Notes under the pieces: generated by a model
Told to the model about the DNA's origin: nothing
Databases searched by the model: none
The model's input: the letters and a program-made list of their open reading frames with translations, nothing else
Position numbers and translations under genes: made by a program
DNA from: Branchiostoma belcheri
Taxonomy: Eukaryota > Chordata > Leptocardii > Amphioxiformes > Branchiostomatidae
Direction of reading: 5' to 3'
Assembly (NCBI RefSeq): GCF_001625305.1
Contig: NW_017803921.1
Span: 1,436,045-1,500,044, forward strand
DNA length: 64,000 bases
Shown here: one piece after another, positions 25,520 to 38,814 of the stretch
How the letters are laid out: each line of letters starts with the position of its first letter
Numbering within the stretch: the stretch's first letter is position 1

Positions 25520-28351
25520 AGCACAGAGAGAAAAAGTGAGAGAGGGTGTGAGTATTGATGCCCGATTTAACGCAAAGTTCAAGAGTTCTAAGTCAGGTAG
25601 AGATGACATATGGGGTGCATTACGTGAAGCAAAAAGCCAGCGGACACGCCATTCCTCACAGACACACTTTTGAACGTGTAGAGATAAAGGAGGTAAGTAC
25701 GACCTGCAGAAAATCTTTAGGTTCAGCCAAGATTTACAGATGTTTGCCCAATGTGTTGCCTCAAGCCAAAGTATCACTTCTTCAAACTTGAGGAAAGGGT
25801 TTACTTATAGGCACCGATTCCGATGTGGCGTCAGTGCACTTAACTGTACTGGTAATATGTAACAGTTCTTGAATAATCGATGAATTTTTTTGACGTTTGG
25901 AGATTAGACAGTTTTTAGGAAACCGCCAATTCGCTATTTTGTGAATGAACGAATTATATTATTGTTGTGTCTTGCGACTACACGCCGCCCGGCCCAAATG
26001 GGCTTATAAGACACCAACAAAAGAAAACATTAATATATAATAGTAATTTGTAAATGTTGTAAACGTTTAGAACCTATAGAAGGCATTTCAGGACAGCTAT
26101 ATTTAGCATGCATACGGTGATGGTAAATAGCATCCCAAGTTTCTGCCTATCGTCTTCTGATTTACCATGCTTTCATTGATAAAATGTTATCAGGTATTTG
26201 GCATGTGTACAATACGTACACGGCATTGAGTTCCTACCGAAACTGATCCGACAAATAAATAAGGGGAGGAAGTAATGTTTAGGCAAAGGTTGAATTACGC
26301 GCGCGTCCCGCCTCCAAACGACTTGCACAACTGATGCATTCCGATACCGTACATCAACAAATGACTGCGATTACTCGATCTAATGGCGCAGGGATGAAAT
26401 AAGAGATCAGATCAGTGATCGGACAATTTGTTTGCCGCGGACGTTCTTTGTAAGCTGTTCTGTTGCAGACGAAGGAGATTGTGCAACAGTATCTAAATCT
26501 AAAGATACGGAACCAATTCGTTGTTTCAGAAAGTCAGGCAATTGCAAGGCAATGAATACTGAAAAGATCCTGTGGAGTAATTTAAGTCGACCCCTTCTTC
26601 TTCTGCTGTGGTGAAAATGCATTAGTGAAATCAGTTGAGGGTTACAGAGACCATAGGCAAGAGGTACACTGATTGTTAGAGAATGTTTCCGTTACAATTT
26701 AAAAATCTGTTTACACAACCTTTTAAAATATAACATTCGATATGGAAAATAAACTAAATATTTGGCATTTTCAGCGCATGGCAATATCTGATGTAATTAT
26801 ACGCTTCTCCCTTTATTACATGTACGAATGCATGAATTATAAGTAGGTCTACTACGTAGAAAACTATGTTTTCATTGAATTGGCACATATAGTGCATTCC
26901 AAATTCAAGTTGTTCTGCATGGCATAAACCATTAATAGCTAGATGGGACTGATATTTCCTAGCTATACGTCCTTGGAAGAGGAATACAATTTTTTTAAAA
27001 GTGACCATTCTTTAAGTACTGCAATCAGTCATGTATGTCTAATAGATCCGGGGTCCTTTTTCTGCCATGCAGAAACGGCATCCATCACTCCAGTGGTAAT
27101 ACCAACATAAAGAACAATGTCAGAATGAGCAGGCATTTATGTACAAGCTGCCGTGTGTACTATGAGCTGCTAATCCCCCGCACTCAATCATACCATGTGC
27201 GTATCTCGTCCTCACTGTTTCGCTCCTGGCAGGTCTGATATCAGCGTATGTTCCATCAGTGTGCTATCGTTTAAGTTGGACGCTGTCCGACGGTCGTTGT
27301 CTTTGATCCCCAGAATTTGGCAAATCAGTGAATCCCTACGGTGATCATCCGTCATTGCCAGCCGTTTTCTTCCGCAAGGAGAAAGTTGTTCCATGTGTTT
27401 GAGTAACTCCTGTGGTCCAGGGCTTAGTGATCTTGCTCCTGAGCCAGAACCCGAGAGTATGCATCCCGAAAATCCCGACATATTGAGCGAGCTGATGATG
27501 GTATATTTTTGCTGTAGAATGTAGTATAGCCTTGCACATAGTCTCTCATATCATTGTATCTTCGTTTTCATACTTGTTGTTTGTATTTGCGGTCTGTTTC
27601 TGGCAGCTTCAATGACTATCAAGGGCTTGGTCTGTAGTAATGGTTTATTAGGACTTCAACCTATATCACAAGTCTCATCCGAAGGCTGAATATATTTACT
27701 GATAAAGTGACATGACAGAATTAGACTGCTAACAATAAATTACAATTTCTACCGATAATGCTTGTATCCTCTTCGTCATGAGAACCTGATAATCCACACG
27801 AAAAAAATTAACTGAATACACTCCTGAGCGTTACATTTACAATGATAGTATTGTTAATTTGACTTTTACAGTGCAGCTTGCTTTTACATTGTAAATACGA
27901 CAAACGGTGATGATGCGAAATATTTGGATTATCAGGTACTATCGCCAGGTCAACTTGGGTCACAGGGTCATCCTTCACAACATGGCGGGCTGTTTGAAAA
28001 TACCGAAGGTTTTGCCGAATTCTCAGTCCTATTTTCGACCCAGACCGACATTTCAGGGCTGCTTGCAGTTTTTTGGTGAGTTAACAATCCTATTGTGGTG
28101 TTAGCACTCCAGGTATTTGGTGTTTTTGCTTCTGCGTTGACATGTAAGCAACAATTAGCCTGCTACCGTCTAGCCTGAAATGCGTCCAATCCGTGAACGC
28201 TGTGAGGTCAGTAGAAGAATATTTGGAATTAACATTGGCACAGATTTACACCCTAACGTAGTGACTTTAATAAGTAGCACGTTGTATTTAACCAACGTAA
28301 TCGCTTTTAATGTCATTTCAGCGACAGAAGTTTGCGTGCTCACTGGCTACT

Positions 28352-28428
28352 TTCGAACAGTACCCTGGGACTGAGCACTCCTTCTCACTCTTCGAACAGT
28401 ACCGTGGAACCGAGCACACCTTCTCATG
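28352..28428. repeat. Short tandem duplication, about 39-nt unit, two copies
   Basis: TTCGAACAGTACCCTGGGAC at 28352 and TTCGAACAGTACCGTGGAAC at 28391 begin two adjoining units that both end near CACC/CTCCTTCTCA, differing at about five positions. Confidence 0.8.
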
Positions 28429-29286
28429 ACCAGGTCAGGCTGACGGCCACATCCCAGTAATTGTCTTTTTTCTATGTTAATATAAGGGAAATGGTCCAAA
28501 TTCATATATCTGAGTTTTAGTCTGCCCGAACATTGAGAAGTTGCCCCAACCCACCACTCTGGACAGCTGATGACTGGATGAAAAACTATATCTTCTTTAG
28601 CGAACCAGATAACACAATCATGGCTGAAAGGTGTTATTTTTCAACAAAATGAAAATACTTCAACCCTTACATATACCATCCAGCTCCAAAACAACAACAT
28701 TTCCCAAGATAAAATTATTTACATTTGGTTTCAGACTGCTAATAAAACTGGGCCCTCCACGCAAGCGCCTGATGCTGACCTTTGCCCTGAAGAAGAGAGT
28801 CGTCCCGGCGAATCATGCCGTGTTTTACGGCGGGTGCTTCACGGTAAGTGGTTGTTGGCGGGCAGCCGGCCGTCCCCGGACCGTTTATGGGCGCTGCCAG
28901 GGAACGTGGAGGGCTCGCTCCGGGTCAGATCGCTTCCACGGCCTGCCGTAACTCACCGGGAATGAGCCCGCCCTCCCACGTCTGCTGCCGGCTCATGTTC
29001 ATGAATGTTATTAAGAAAAATGGCTTGTAGTGTGCAAACATCATTCTTTGAATTATACACCTGTCCCTGGTGCTGACTGGCACACCAATAAGACTGGTAC
29101 TCATGTCCCTGGATGACACACTTCTTTGAATTATGTTTGAGATAAAAACTCAAATTCACGAAAATAAGGAGCTTATCAACAACAGAGATGATAATAATGA
29201 TGATAATGAAATTCAAATGTGTTCTAGTGGCTTCCAATACATGATTATAGGTAAACAAGATGGCGATGATAAGAATGAAAGGTGAG

Positions 29287-29329
29287 GACTGCATACACAT
29301 GCATACATATGACTGCATACACATGCATA
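29287..29329. repeat. Short tandem repeat, 24-nt unit
   Basis: GACTGCATACACATGCATAC is repeated directly, with the second copy slightly truncated. Confidence 0.85.
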
Positions 29330-29593
29330 GAGTCATAACCTTAGCCCTGTTTTTGTAAAAAAAATATATAGACTTTACTTGAAACGGAAAAGATTTATTT
29401 TCAAAACCTTGCCAACTGAAGAAAGACTTTGGGCTTTAAGCTCAACAAGGGTCTGTAACACCGCCGATCCTGCGGTCACAACTTAACTTCTCTACAGGCG
29501 AATTGTTTTTGTTCAAAAGGAGTACTATTCTTTTAAACCTTGCATTTTTTTTGCCAAATGAAGAGACAAAGCGAGCGAAAGCCTAGGGTTCTA

Positions 29594-29745
29594 GAGACGG
29601 GTCGGATCCCGGGACAGAAACCGGCCCGGTTCGGGATCCGACCCCGGTATAGCCGGAAAACAACCGAAGGCTTAGAGTTCGAGAGACGGGTCTGTGGGTC
29701 TGATCCCGGGGCAGGAACCGACCCGGTTTAGCGGGAAAGCGATGA
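29594..29745. repeat. GC-rich imperfect duplication with a 13-bp stem
   Basis: Two related units start GAGACGGGTC (29594 and about 29681) and both carry a CCCGGG(A/G)CAG...CCGGTT core. Within the first, GGGTCGGATCCCG (29599-29611) pairs perfectly with 29632-29644 across a 20-nt spacer. Confidence 0.8.
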
Positions 29746-29942
29746 ACAGGGAGGTGCAGAGGTCCTGGCGGTGTAATCCCCCCAGACGTGACAGATCACT
29801 GCTCCTGATAACATCCACCTTCCCGTAGAGCAGAGCTGCGACCTCATTTGTGGAAGGCATTTCCCTCGACACACACGTATGCCCCCTGATTTTTGGGTTG
29901 AAACCCAGGCCGCATTATTCTTTCATAGTAAATCTCGAGACA

Positions 29943-30235
29943 ATGCGCACACGGTAGCAAGGTGGTCTTGCGGTTAGAGTTGTTGACTGTTTGAATCCTG
30001 AGCAGCCCCAAATGTTTTGCCCTTTGAAAAGTCACATTGCACCTATTTCCCCATTCGACTCTGGTGAAAATGAGTAGCTAGCTTCATTAAGAGACGTCTT
30101 CTTGTTAGGGGCGTAAAACTGCTAGTCCCGTGCTTCAGCAGTCACCCTTCTAGCACATAGGTAGCATAAGTTTTTAGTTTCACAATTTTTATTATCTCGT
30201 GTGGAGACAATAAAGTCGTATCAACTGTGTGCACA
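29943..30235 (+). mobile_element. tRNA-derived SINE
   Basis: The A-box-like TAGCAAGGTGG and B-box-like TGTTTGAATCCTGAGC at tRNA spacing are followed by a body with CCCCATTCGACTCTGGTGAA and a tail ending in GGAGACAATAAAGTCGTATC. Its body differs from the SINE family at 49.5 and 58.9 kb, so it is a second family. Confidence 0.6.
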
Positions 30236-31139
30236 GGAGTCTCACTTATCTTCAGAGCATCCTAAATGTCCTCCTACTCATTCAATATTAGCTTTCTCAA
30301 TTAAGAGTTAATGTATTTTACTAATGAATGAACATTGCGATACAGCATGGCTGTGTTGCCTAAGACATAAGTTATCTTATTGAAATCTTTTATTTTTACT
30401 TTTATTTCAGTTGATGTGTTCTGGAAAGTTAAACAATCCCATTAAAAGTATTGCCTGTTCCAACACATACATTACTGTTTACATCTACAGGACATGCACA
30501 TTTATGCTGCGCCCAGGTGCATCTCGTCAGTGTTGCCAGAAGCTGACTACAACCAGTGAAAAAAGCCGCCATCCTGGTGACGTAGTCGATCTAAAGGTAC
30601 GTACATGTATAAGGGTACGTATAAACTAACCTTTTCGAGTTCTTTGTGTAGAAACATATCACAATCATATTTCATACCATCTTTGTCCAGGTATAAGATG
30701 TCAAATGCCAACGATCTGGTAAGCATACATACCATCATGTACCAGATTGTTACATGATCAAGAAACCACGCAACTCATCTAAACATCCTCTCAATTGGAG
30801 AGCAAAGAAATCCATCACCAGGAAGGTTTTATGATAAAGTGTACCCCAGTGTAGAAATAAACGAGCGTTTTACAACACTGCTCCTCATCAAAAGAGAATT
30901 TTCCGCCCCGTACCTTTTGTCTTCTAAAAGTTAATCAATGAGATTTATGGAGAAGATAATGCAGATTCCTGTTACAGTTCCTCATTGATCAGAAGCATGT
31001 GATGGAACAAATCACATCAACACCCTGATGCAAAATTGGATTCTTCAATCAATATACCTATATGTCTGAATCAAAGCGAGCCCCTTGGGACTGATCAACA
31101 TTAACAAACAACAGCAGGGTTCAAAATTCTTTTTTCTGC

Positions 31140-31410
31140 ATACCTGCACTGGTGCAGGTAACATTGAAAATGCGTCTGCACCACAAAATTTTACCTGCAC
31201 TGCTCAGATTTTTAGAAAGTATGGATCACTTTAAAACTGTTCAGAAACTATTACCATTATTCCTTCTATACTGTTACTTCAAATGCGGTAACCGTCAATG
31301 CAGCAAAAATCCACATATACCCAATGTGTATTTGAACCTAGTAAATGGAACAGTGCAGGTTAGGTGCAAGTAGGCATCAGAAATACCTGCACAGCTCCGA
31401 TTTCACCTGT
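31140..31410. repeat. Degenerate repeat rich in ACCTGCAC/GTGCAGGT
   Basis: At least five copies of CCTGCAC or GTGCAGG lie in about 270 nt, including the near-palindrome TACCTGCACTGGTGCAGGTA at 31142-31161. It is probably an old interspersed repeat; no gene is supported. Confidence 0.5.
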
Positions 31411-32318
31411 ACCAACTGAACTCTTAGATGGACTATTTTCCTTACTATTTGTTTCCTTATCCTCAGCTTTTTCACGTTCTTCTGGCTTTTCCCCTCGTAC
31501 GGAGACTTGGAGGACACGTGAAGGTTCTAGTTAATTTGCAGAAATAGGCCTGTAAAGCATGCTTTCAACATAATGCTCTAGGCAGTCATTGTCAGTGTTG
31601 CCACGTTATGTAATGCTCAGCAGCGCCCCATGCGGATGTTGCTAACCAATACATCTACGTATATATTGACGGGCAGGTTCTTTAAAGACATCATATTGTG
31701 TTTTTTCTTTGTAAACTTCACAAATTGTCGCGGTCTAAAGCCAACCTGTAACAAAGTGATAAACTTTGAAACTAAGATCGAAATATGTATTTTTTATGAC
31801 TTGAGGGATAAAAATGATTAGGGTGACCATAAAATCGCATGTACATTGTAAAGTAGAAAATGTCCTCTCCACTGTTGCGCTCTGTGAATCGATATAACAA
31901 TAATATCTCTCCCCGTGCGTGAAAGCAGCAATTCTCCGGTGCCTTGTAAGATATTGAGTTTTGACGCAGTGTAGAAACTAACCGTCTAGACGTTACAGAG
32001 ATAAGGATTTTGTTATCTTAAGTCTGTCGTCTCTTCCTAAGACGGCCCTTTCTGTTGAACATGACCAATTACAGCAGAGGACCATCCTCTTCGATATCAT
32101 CTTCCCAGAAGCACGCAGCAGCCGCGGCGTATTCAGTTATTCCGTGTGGCCTTATTCAGACTGGTTTGCTAGTTCAAAGTCTTCCCATACAGTGGAACAG
32201 CCATATGGCGCTCAGCTTGTGCAGGCTTCTGTGTATGTCACACATATGGTTCAACTTTACTTTACGATGCAAGTATGTGCAATGTAGACAGTTAGAGCTA
32301 ACAAACATGTAGACTTAA

Positions 32319-32345
32319 GGTGTGTTTGTTTGTTTGTTTGTTTGC
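32319..32345. repeat. (TTTG)n microsatellite
   Basis: Five to six GTTT units in a row. Confidence 0.9.
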
Positions 32346-32507
32346 GTTTTCTGTGTAAAAAGTAATATCCCAAGCATAGCTGGGTAATGCTAGTTCTACA
32401 CCTTTCCATCGATATTAAAAACAATTTGCTCCACGCCTTAGCAAAGCAGCTGACCCCCCAAAAAATCTGATTGTCATAATTTTGCTCAATTCAAACGAAA
32501 ATCTATC

Positions 32508-32580
32508 CAGTTGCTTGAGTAACAATGCTCTTGTGTATCTCATTACCTGGACGTCACAGAATCGTTCTATTTTCCGGCTC
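32508..32580 (+). repeat. Fragment related to the fold-back element at 53139
   Basis: TTGCTTGAGTAAC, then (after a few nt) GTATCTCATTACCTGGACGTC, resembles TTGCTTGAGTAACTC then GTATCTTATTACCTGGATGAC at 53215-53265. Only one arm was recognised. Confidence 0.5.
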
Positions 32581-33640
32581 CTGACAAACTTGTATCGGTT
32601 TGATAGAACTCATCATCAGTGGTTGAATTGGCGAAGCCGGCGTCGGCAATACACAGAAACAATCAAGGAGTTAATTACCCAACCCGACTTTATCTCGCAA
32701 TTTCGCTGCAAATGGCGGCGTCAGCGGGTACAACTGGTCACACAGTCGGGCGAGTTTTATGTCCAACATCAATCACCTGTCTGTGCCTTTTTATTGGTGT
32801 GTTCTTAGAATTAAACCAAGGAGACTTCCCTTGGGATCTGCCACACATTGTAGTACAGAAAAAACTGTGTTTGGGAGGCTCTTTGTAACTTCAGCTAGAA
32901 CTGTGGGGACGTGTACGCTGGGAGCGCATTTTATTCAGACTATGGAACTGTAAAGCTAGCCATAAGCATACAAGATGGCTGGAAACATCTAAAACGATCT
33001 ATTCAGCAATTACCGAGGTGGCCATGAACCCATGGTCACCTTCCCCATGTAGTCCTATCTCCTCCCAGCTTCTCGCCTTCCCGCCAGCTATAATTAACTT
33101 ACAGGAAGAGGCCTGGCGCACTACACCTGATCCACGATGGGGACCTTACACATTTATATTACTGCAAACATAGGCATCATTCTTCCATCGTACACCCAAA
33201 CAATACACCCTCATCTCTTCAGCAACAAATACATGTCCAAATGCCATTGTTTGGCTAACTTTAGAAAAATGGACCAGCTAGATGGAAATTAATGGAGTTT
33301 TGGGTTTACCGTGGTTTGTTCTTATTACCAATCATTTCTTTCATGTAAGACAACCCGGTGTAAGGTGTCAGTTGCATTAGCAGACCAGACCATTGTTGTG
33401 AGAAAGCATCAGTAAATGATGTCTATTTTTTGACATATCGGGGACGCCTGGGACGTCATGGCTTAATCACGACGTGCGTAATTGCCCGTGTGGTGGTGGT
33501 CCGGGTGTGTTGAGTGGCGGTGTTGTATATCCACACTTACACGTTGATAGATTTGTGCCGACCAGGTCCCATATCGTAGCGAACACCAGGGACCTGCTGC
33601 GGGCGGCAGAGCGGCGACCTTTCCTCGGCACGCGCCTCAG

Positions 33641-34330
33641 GAGGGTCTTCCAGCTCACGCTGGCGTGTATTAAACAAATCCGTCATATTTTCCTAATGGT
33701 CTTTCCCAGCAGTGGTAGGATTAGATTGAGAGACTTTCCCGTGAGTGTGTAAGGTAAGAGTTCACGGAGGATACGTCTCAAACTACTTCCTCACCCCACT
33801 TTGATTTGGCATATAGTAAAGTCTATGTGTAACATTCCTCTCTGAACAATCTTCTGTAAGATGTTTGAATGGGAAATTTCGATTACTAACTTCTTCAAAT
33901 TTACCGTAGTCAAAAGAGGTGCACATGTTACCCATGTTGTCGTGTCCAAAGCTATCTGTCATATTTTCTCGATAATCTTTGCCACCAGTGCTAGGGATGC
34001 ATTAAGACATTTCCCGTATTGCAGGTACGAATTCGTGTTGGTAACACCTGAGGTGAGGTTTGTCCGTCGAATTAGTCTCACACTTCTTTAGGATATACTA
34101 AATGCTTCAACAATACTCTGTTGTATCTGTCTTCCTAACATCGCCCTATTATTATCATCTGAAGAAGAATAGTTAGGTATATACAGTTCATTGTCACATC
34201 CAGCTAATAGCGCTGCTTAAATATTCGGCAGGGCTCTTAACTCATGTTTGCACGCGTTAAACAAAACTGTCAGATTTTCTAAAAGGCGTTGTCCAGTGGT
34301 GATTGGATTAGCGCTAGCAACTTCCGTTGT
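33641..34330. repeat. Diverged tandem array, three units of about 280-310 nt
   Basis: Cores at 33679-33741, 33955-34016 and 34266-34326 share TGTCATATTTTC (or a near form), CAGTGGTAGGATTAG and ACTTTCCCG words. Units 1 and 3 also share the preceding GCGTGTATTAAACAAA / CACGCGTTAAACAAA. The similarity is weak but ordered. Confidence 0.5.
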
Positions 34331-35786
34331 TGCGCTGTGGGTTGTAGATTGTAAGATATAAGATAAGATAGCTCCCCCTGGTACCGATTTGTTGCAATAG
34401 ATGCTGCCAAAGTACTGGTAAGGGAATCCTATCGGTAGCCCTGGATATGTATCACCTTAAATGCACCCTGTGGTGCCGCTATAACTTGCCTCAGCCACCA
34501 CCAAGAGCTTTACATTTGATTTGCACGGTTGCTTTCGTAAGCCCTGAAATATATTTAAAACTTCATAATACATCGATTTTTCTTCTTTGATCCTTTATCA
34601 AACTCTTAAGCTTGAACTAATTCTGCCACATGTATACCTGAGCCTAACCCGTAGTCATGAGTGAAACTAAATAGCTCATCCCGCACGTAAAGCTCAGCCG
34701 GCGGTCTGAAAACCCAGCAGTATCTAAGGCTGGTGATTTACTTAAACGACAGCTAACACTCTTGAGCACATTTGTAGCTCCTTGCACCAGATGGGGTCTT
34801 ACTGGAGACAATATCCCCTGGCAAGAAGGGAGAAGTTAAAAAAGACCCCCCCGGGCGTTTTTAGATAGGTAAAGTAAACACTGAAACAACCACCCTCTTT
34901 TCGATCGAAAGCGAGTAGTAATGTAATGATGTTTTTCATTAGGACATCAAAGTTTGAAAAATGCAGCAAAAAGAAACAGTGACTTGATAGACTCTGCTTG
35001 TAGACATTCCTTCATTTCTATTTCTTTACCCACATCACCGCACCTACCCATATCCCTTCGTGATGCCTATGCATGCGTACCCTGGCGAAATTCATTGCGA
35101 TGAGTCCAGGGGAGCTAGTTTACCTTACATCTTGCAATCTACAACACACAGCCCTTCCTTTTATCAAACGTTTAAACAGAATAATACATCCACGCAGGCA
35201 TCTGAATTTAGTTTGCACGGCGAAATCAAGAGATTTCCTTGTCATTCCGATGTGTTCACACCCTCGCATTTAAGAACCACTGTAACCAAATGGCTCCATG
35301 GCGCCCCTTTGCCATACCACATCCTTCAAGGGCTTTTTTATTTTCCGCCATGAAAGTGATTTGCAATATGTCCAAACATACCACCACGTCATCCCCTAAC
35401 ACAACCAATAAACTCTACTTTACAAGGTTGAAGTAAATACCAAGGACACTTTTTTAGAACCCAGTTTCCTCTCCAACAATTTCGCATAACCCTTCACTAG
35501 GCTAGCGCCTTTTGCTCCCAGCACACTTAAATGTACCCAATTTTACGAGGTCACAGTACGTAACAAGGACCGTACAGTGCGGCACATTAGGTTGATAGCT
35601 TGTAAAACGCCGTCGTCCTCTGCCAACATTCAACGGTCTCTACTTAGACGGCAACCTGCGCAGTTGACCTGTCATTTCGTGCGTTTCCGTACGTGACAGA
35701 CGTCTGTACTTAGATGCCACCTTCCCGTGTCTGGGCGTGGTACGTAACCCCCCTGTGACACGTCCCTTACACACCACTTTCTCACC

Positions 35787-37391
35787 ACTTACACCATTAG
35801 CTAATGGAGCGAACTTTACGACAGAGTAGTAAAACAACAAACGGTACAAGCAAAAACTTTATGGACTTCTGCTTTTATCCCTTGTGTGTATATGACATTT
35901 GACCAATATTAGGATAGATAAAAGCCACATTGCCATACAACAAAACACAGACCGACAAAACTAGTGTGACTGATTTTAGTGTCCCTTGCGTGGTTATAGA
36001 TCAAAGGCAGTTAAAGTGCGGGGTCTTCTACATGTGGGCATCGCAGTGGATCAGCAGTTTTATGATAACGTTGTCTTGGGTAAGGATTGATGATTAGGTA
36101 GTTATTTCCAAGCATGCATTAGATGGTCGTATTCTAGCTAATAACGCGTTACGAGTTGTAGTGCCCTGTGTGGCTCATTGCTGCCTACCAACTTGTGCGT
36201 CAACGCCTACCTCCTTACGTAGGTGTACGTGGTACTTCCAACTTCAATGTTCCAAACTTAACGACAATTACGCCTTGTTGCTTAGAGTGATGTTGCTACT
36301 TTTACGGCGTAGCAATAATTGGAAGCAGCCTAACTCCAAGAAGGCGTTCCTTGGTCATTGGCTCAATACAAATGTAGCTCTTCAAGGTCCGTCATTTTTT
36401 CCCTGTGTACGCCACTTCTGACGCCAATCAATAAATGCCCTCTCATTGCCACAGCTACAGGTAGTGATATAGGCTTGACGAGATGGAGGTAAAACATACG
36501 GCCTGTGATTGCGGTAGTTGCTTTATACTACGCTGTGGTGATCCAAGGATTCAGCCCTTTACCCTAGCTGCATTACAGCGCGGTCACCTCTGTCGAAGGT
36601 CATAGGATCCTGATGTAGAATTTCCACCCAAGCAGGCCGTGACAGACCCAGCCACCGACAAGGATCAAAGGCAGAGCAAGACTATCCCAAGAACGCCTTG
36701 CGATCGTGCGGCAATCGAACGTGACTGCATCGACCCTAACCGTGAACTTTTCTCTACGGTACCATGCCTGTTGTGAAATATTGGCTTACCATTATGTGCA
36801 TTTTTTTCTGACGGTTGATATTTGGCATGTGGTTCTTTTTTTGGCATGAAATACTTTAGAGCCAAGACTTCCAAACTCAAGAAACTTTACAGGTTTTGTC
36901 CCGAGGCACCCTTCGTAGGCTGCAACCCGTCTAGTTACAGGGCTTATGCCAACCTTCACGAGATGGCAATAAGACGTAACGACCACTTTTATGTAGTATG
37001 TTATGGCGCCTTTGGCTCTTTTGCTCACTTAAAGGCGTATGAATTCGTTACATATGTGTGTACATGCTGGTAATAAGTCCTCCTTCCAGACCTAAACTGT
37101 AATATTTTTTCTTTTACTTTAAACTAACCTGGAGTCGTCTTGTAATTCTGTATCCTTTCTTTATCCTAACGCTGCGCCTGTAGCTCTCTTCCTCTGAAGA
37201 TAATCATCCTACACATCACTTTTCAATTCAAGAGATTCGTGGTAATACTACACATATTCTACCTGCGGGACGTCCACCAGTCCCCACCTATAACACAGCT
37301 AATGGTGCAAACCTTACCGCAGGGCAATAAAACCTAACGACTTGTCTTCGCACCACGTGAAGTCTGTTACGTCGCCCTCGGCTCTTGTGAT
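35787..37391. repeat. Diverged repeat units of unknown type
   Basis: TAGCTAATGGAGCGAACTTT at 35800 resembles CAGCTAATGGTGCAAACCTT at 37296, and both continue CAG...TAAAAC. The block 36950-37025 (GGCAATAAGACGTAACGACC then GGCGCCTTTGGCTCTT) resembles 37312-37391 (GGCAATAAAACCTAACGACT then GTCGCCCTCGGCTCTT), about 360 nt apart. Confidence 0.4.
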
Positions 37392-38109
37392 GTGTCTGCT
37401 GTGTGTTGACGGCCTCTCTCTTTACGTGTTTGGGAGTGTGCATATTGTTTAAGATCAACTCCTAGACCATTCGTTTTCAAAGAAAATGTTATTTTCTTGC
37501 CATGCTTACTTTCAGTATCTGGTCCAGTGATGATACCCTTACAGGACTTTGTTACACTCTACGAAAGTTTCAGAAAAAACACCCCAAAAACAGTTTTTGA
37601 AGAATCTTTTTGAAAACGTAACACGTACGGCTGACAGATTAGTACCAACTTTACGATTTGGCAAAACGAGGTAAGGTAGGTCCGGGAGGGGACCCGCATC
37701 GGTCCCGTAATGACGCCCATCACGCCGGAATGGGGGCGCATCATCGCTGGATTTGATCTGCGAAATATTTTTACGGCCTAAACGACATCACAAGGTGACT
37801 GTAATTTGACAAACGAAGGTGTCTACATGTCTTCCAGACCACCAAATGACAGCCATTAGATAGAGAACGGTCTCAATTATAAGCCAGTATCATTAGAAAA
37901 TACCAAAATTCCGGCCAGGAAATCTATTTGAAGGCCTTCTAAGTCCGACAGCAACTAGTACGTAGATAAACGTATCTGCTGCTCATGTTGTTTGAGGACT
38001 TTTGTTCCAGCTCTAACTTTGAGGTTGTCAACCTGAAGGGGAAACATAACGCGTTGCAAATCATACTTTTACGCCCCTTCGTGTACATATATCTTCCCCC
38101 TGCTATCAT

Positions 38110-38814
38110 TATGGGTTCACCACAAAGTGGTGAAACCATATTGCTTTTTCTCATGATTCTCCTCCTTCTCCTGCCATTTCTTTAAATGGATTCAGCTTCT
38201 TCATTTTGGGGCCTAAGGACCTGAAATTTGGTATGGAAGTACAGTAGGCGAATACCCTCAGGAGTTTTTTTAATTTTTGTGATACAGGCTTTTAGAATGG
38301 TTTTATTTGAGTTTTTTGGCTGTGTTATAGCAAATGTATTACTGAGTTAGTGTGCAGTGTTACCACATTTGGGCATGAGTCATCACAATGGAATGCAGGG
38401 CATTAACCAATAGGCATGCAGCTTTCCTCTATTCTCCTTGCTGATTGGCTGTTGGAATTTAACAGGCTTAACTTAATTAATACCTGCACAGAGCCATTCC
38501 ATACTGACAGTATGTCTGTATTCAAGTGTTTTGGTAGGTATTTCAAGCTTTCCTGCTCCAGCATTGGAATGCGGGGCATGAACGCTTCTTTTTTTGTCTT
38601 GAAAATCAACAGTTTGCATTATGCAATTAAAAATCCTAACCAATAATGTAGGGAATAACTGTTGTAGTCTTAGTTGTATGTTACTTCATACTATAGTTAT
38701 ATCAATGTAAAGCATTGTTTTCCCTTGTGTTTCTCATTCTTTCCCTGCCATGTCGTAAAATGTGGTGAAGCCATTGCTGTATTTGCTCCAAAGCAAATGT
38801 CGGCCTTTCTAGTT
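38110..38814 (-). mobile_element. Non-autonomous repeat element, copy 2 (inverted)
   Basis: A 705-nt inverted copy of the element in the gene A intron. Shared landmarks are the TTTGCTTTGGAGCAAA hairpin, a GA-rich patch, the GTTGATTTTCAA block and the ATGGGTTCACCACA end. It lies in the gene-free interval. Confidence 0.8.

Larger units (their letters stand above)
16966..29593. other. Gene-free stretch with simple repeats
   Basis: Besides the SINE head at 19480, the microsatellites at 23617 and 25472, and small duplications at 28352 and 29287, no coding signal is convincing. The segment 18080-18310 is GC-rich with a short near-repeat (GGCAGGTCGTCCCACAGCCG and GACAGGTCCTCCCACAGCGG). Confidence 0.55.

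Noticed and set aside
25270-25777. Frames over the second CA tract
   Set aside because: Low-complexity repeat translation, with no splice context or domain.
33467-33752. GC-rich frames of about 60-90 codons on both strands
   Set aside because: They overlap the diverged tandem array and show no domain, and both strands are equally open.
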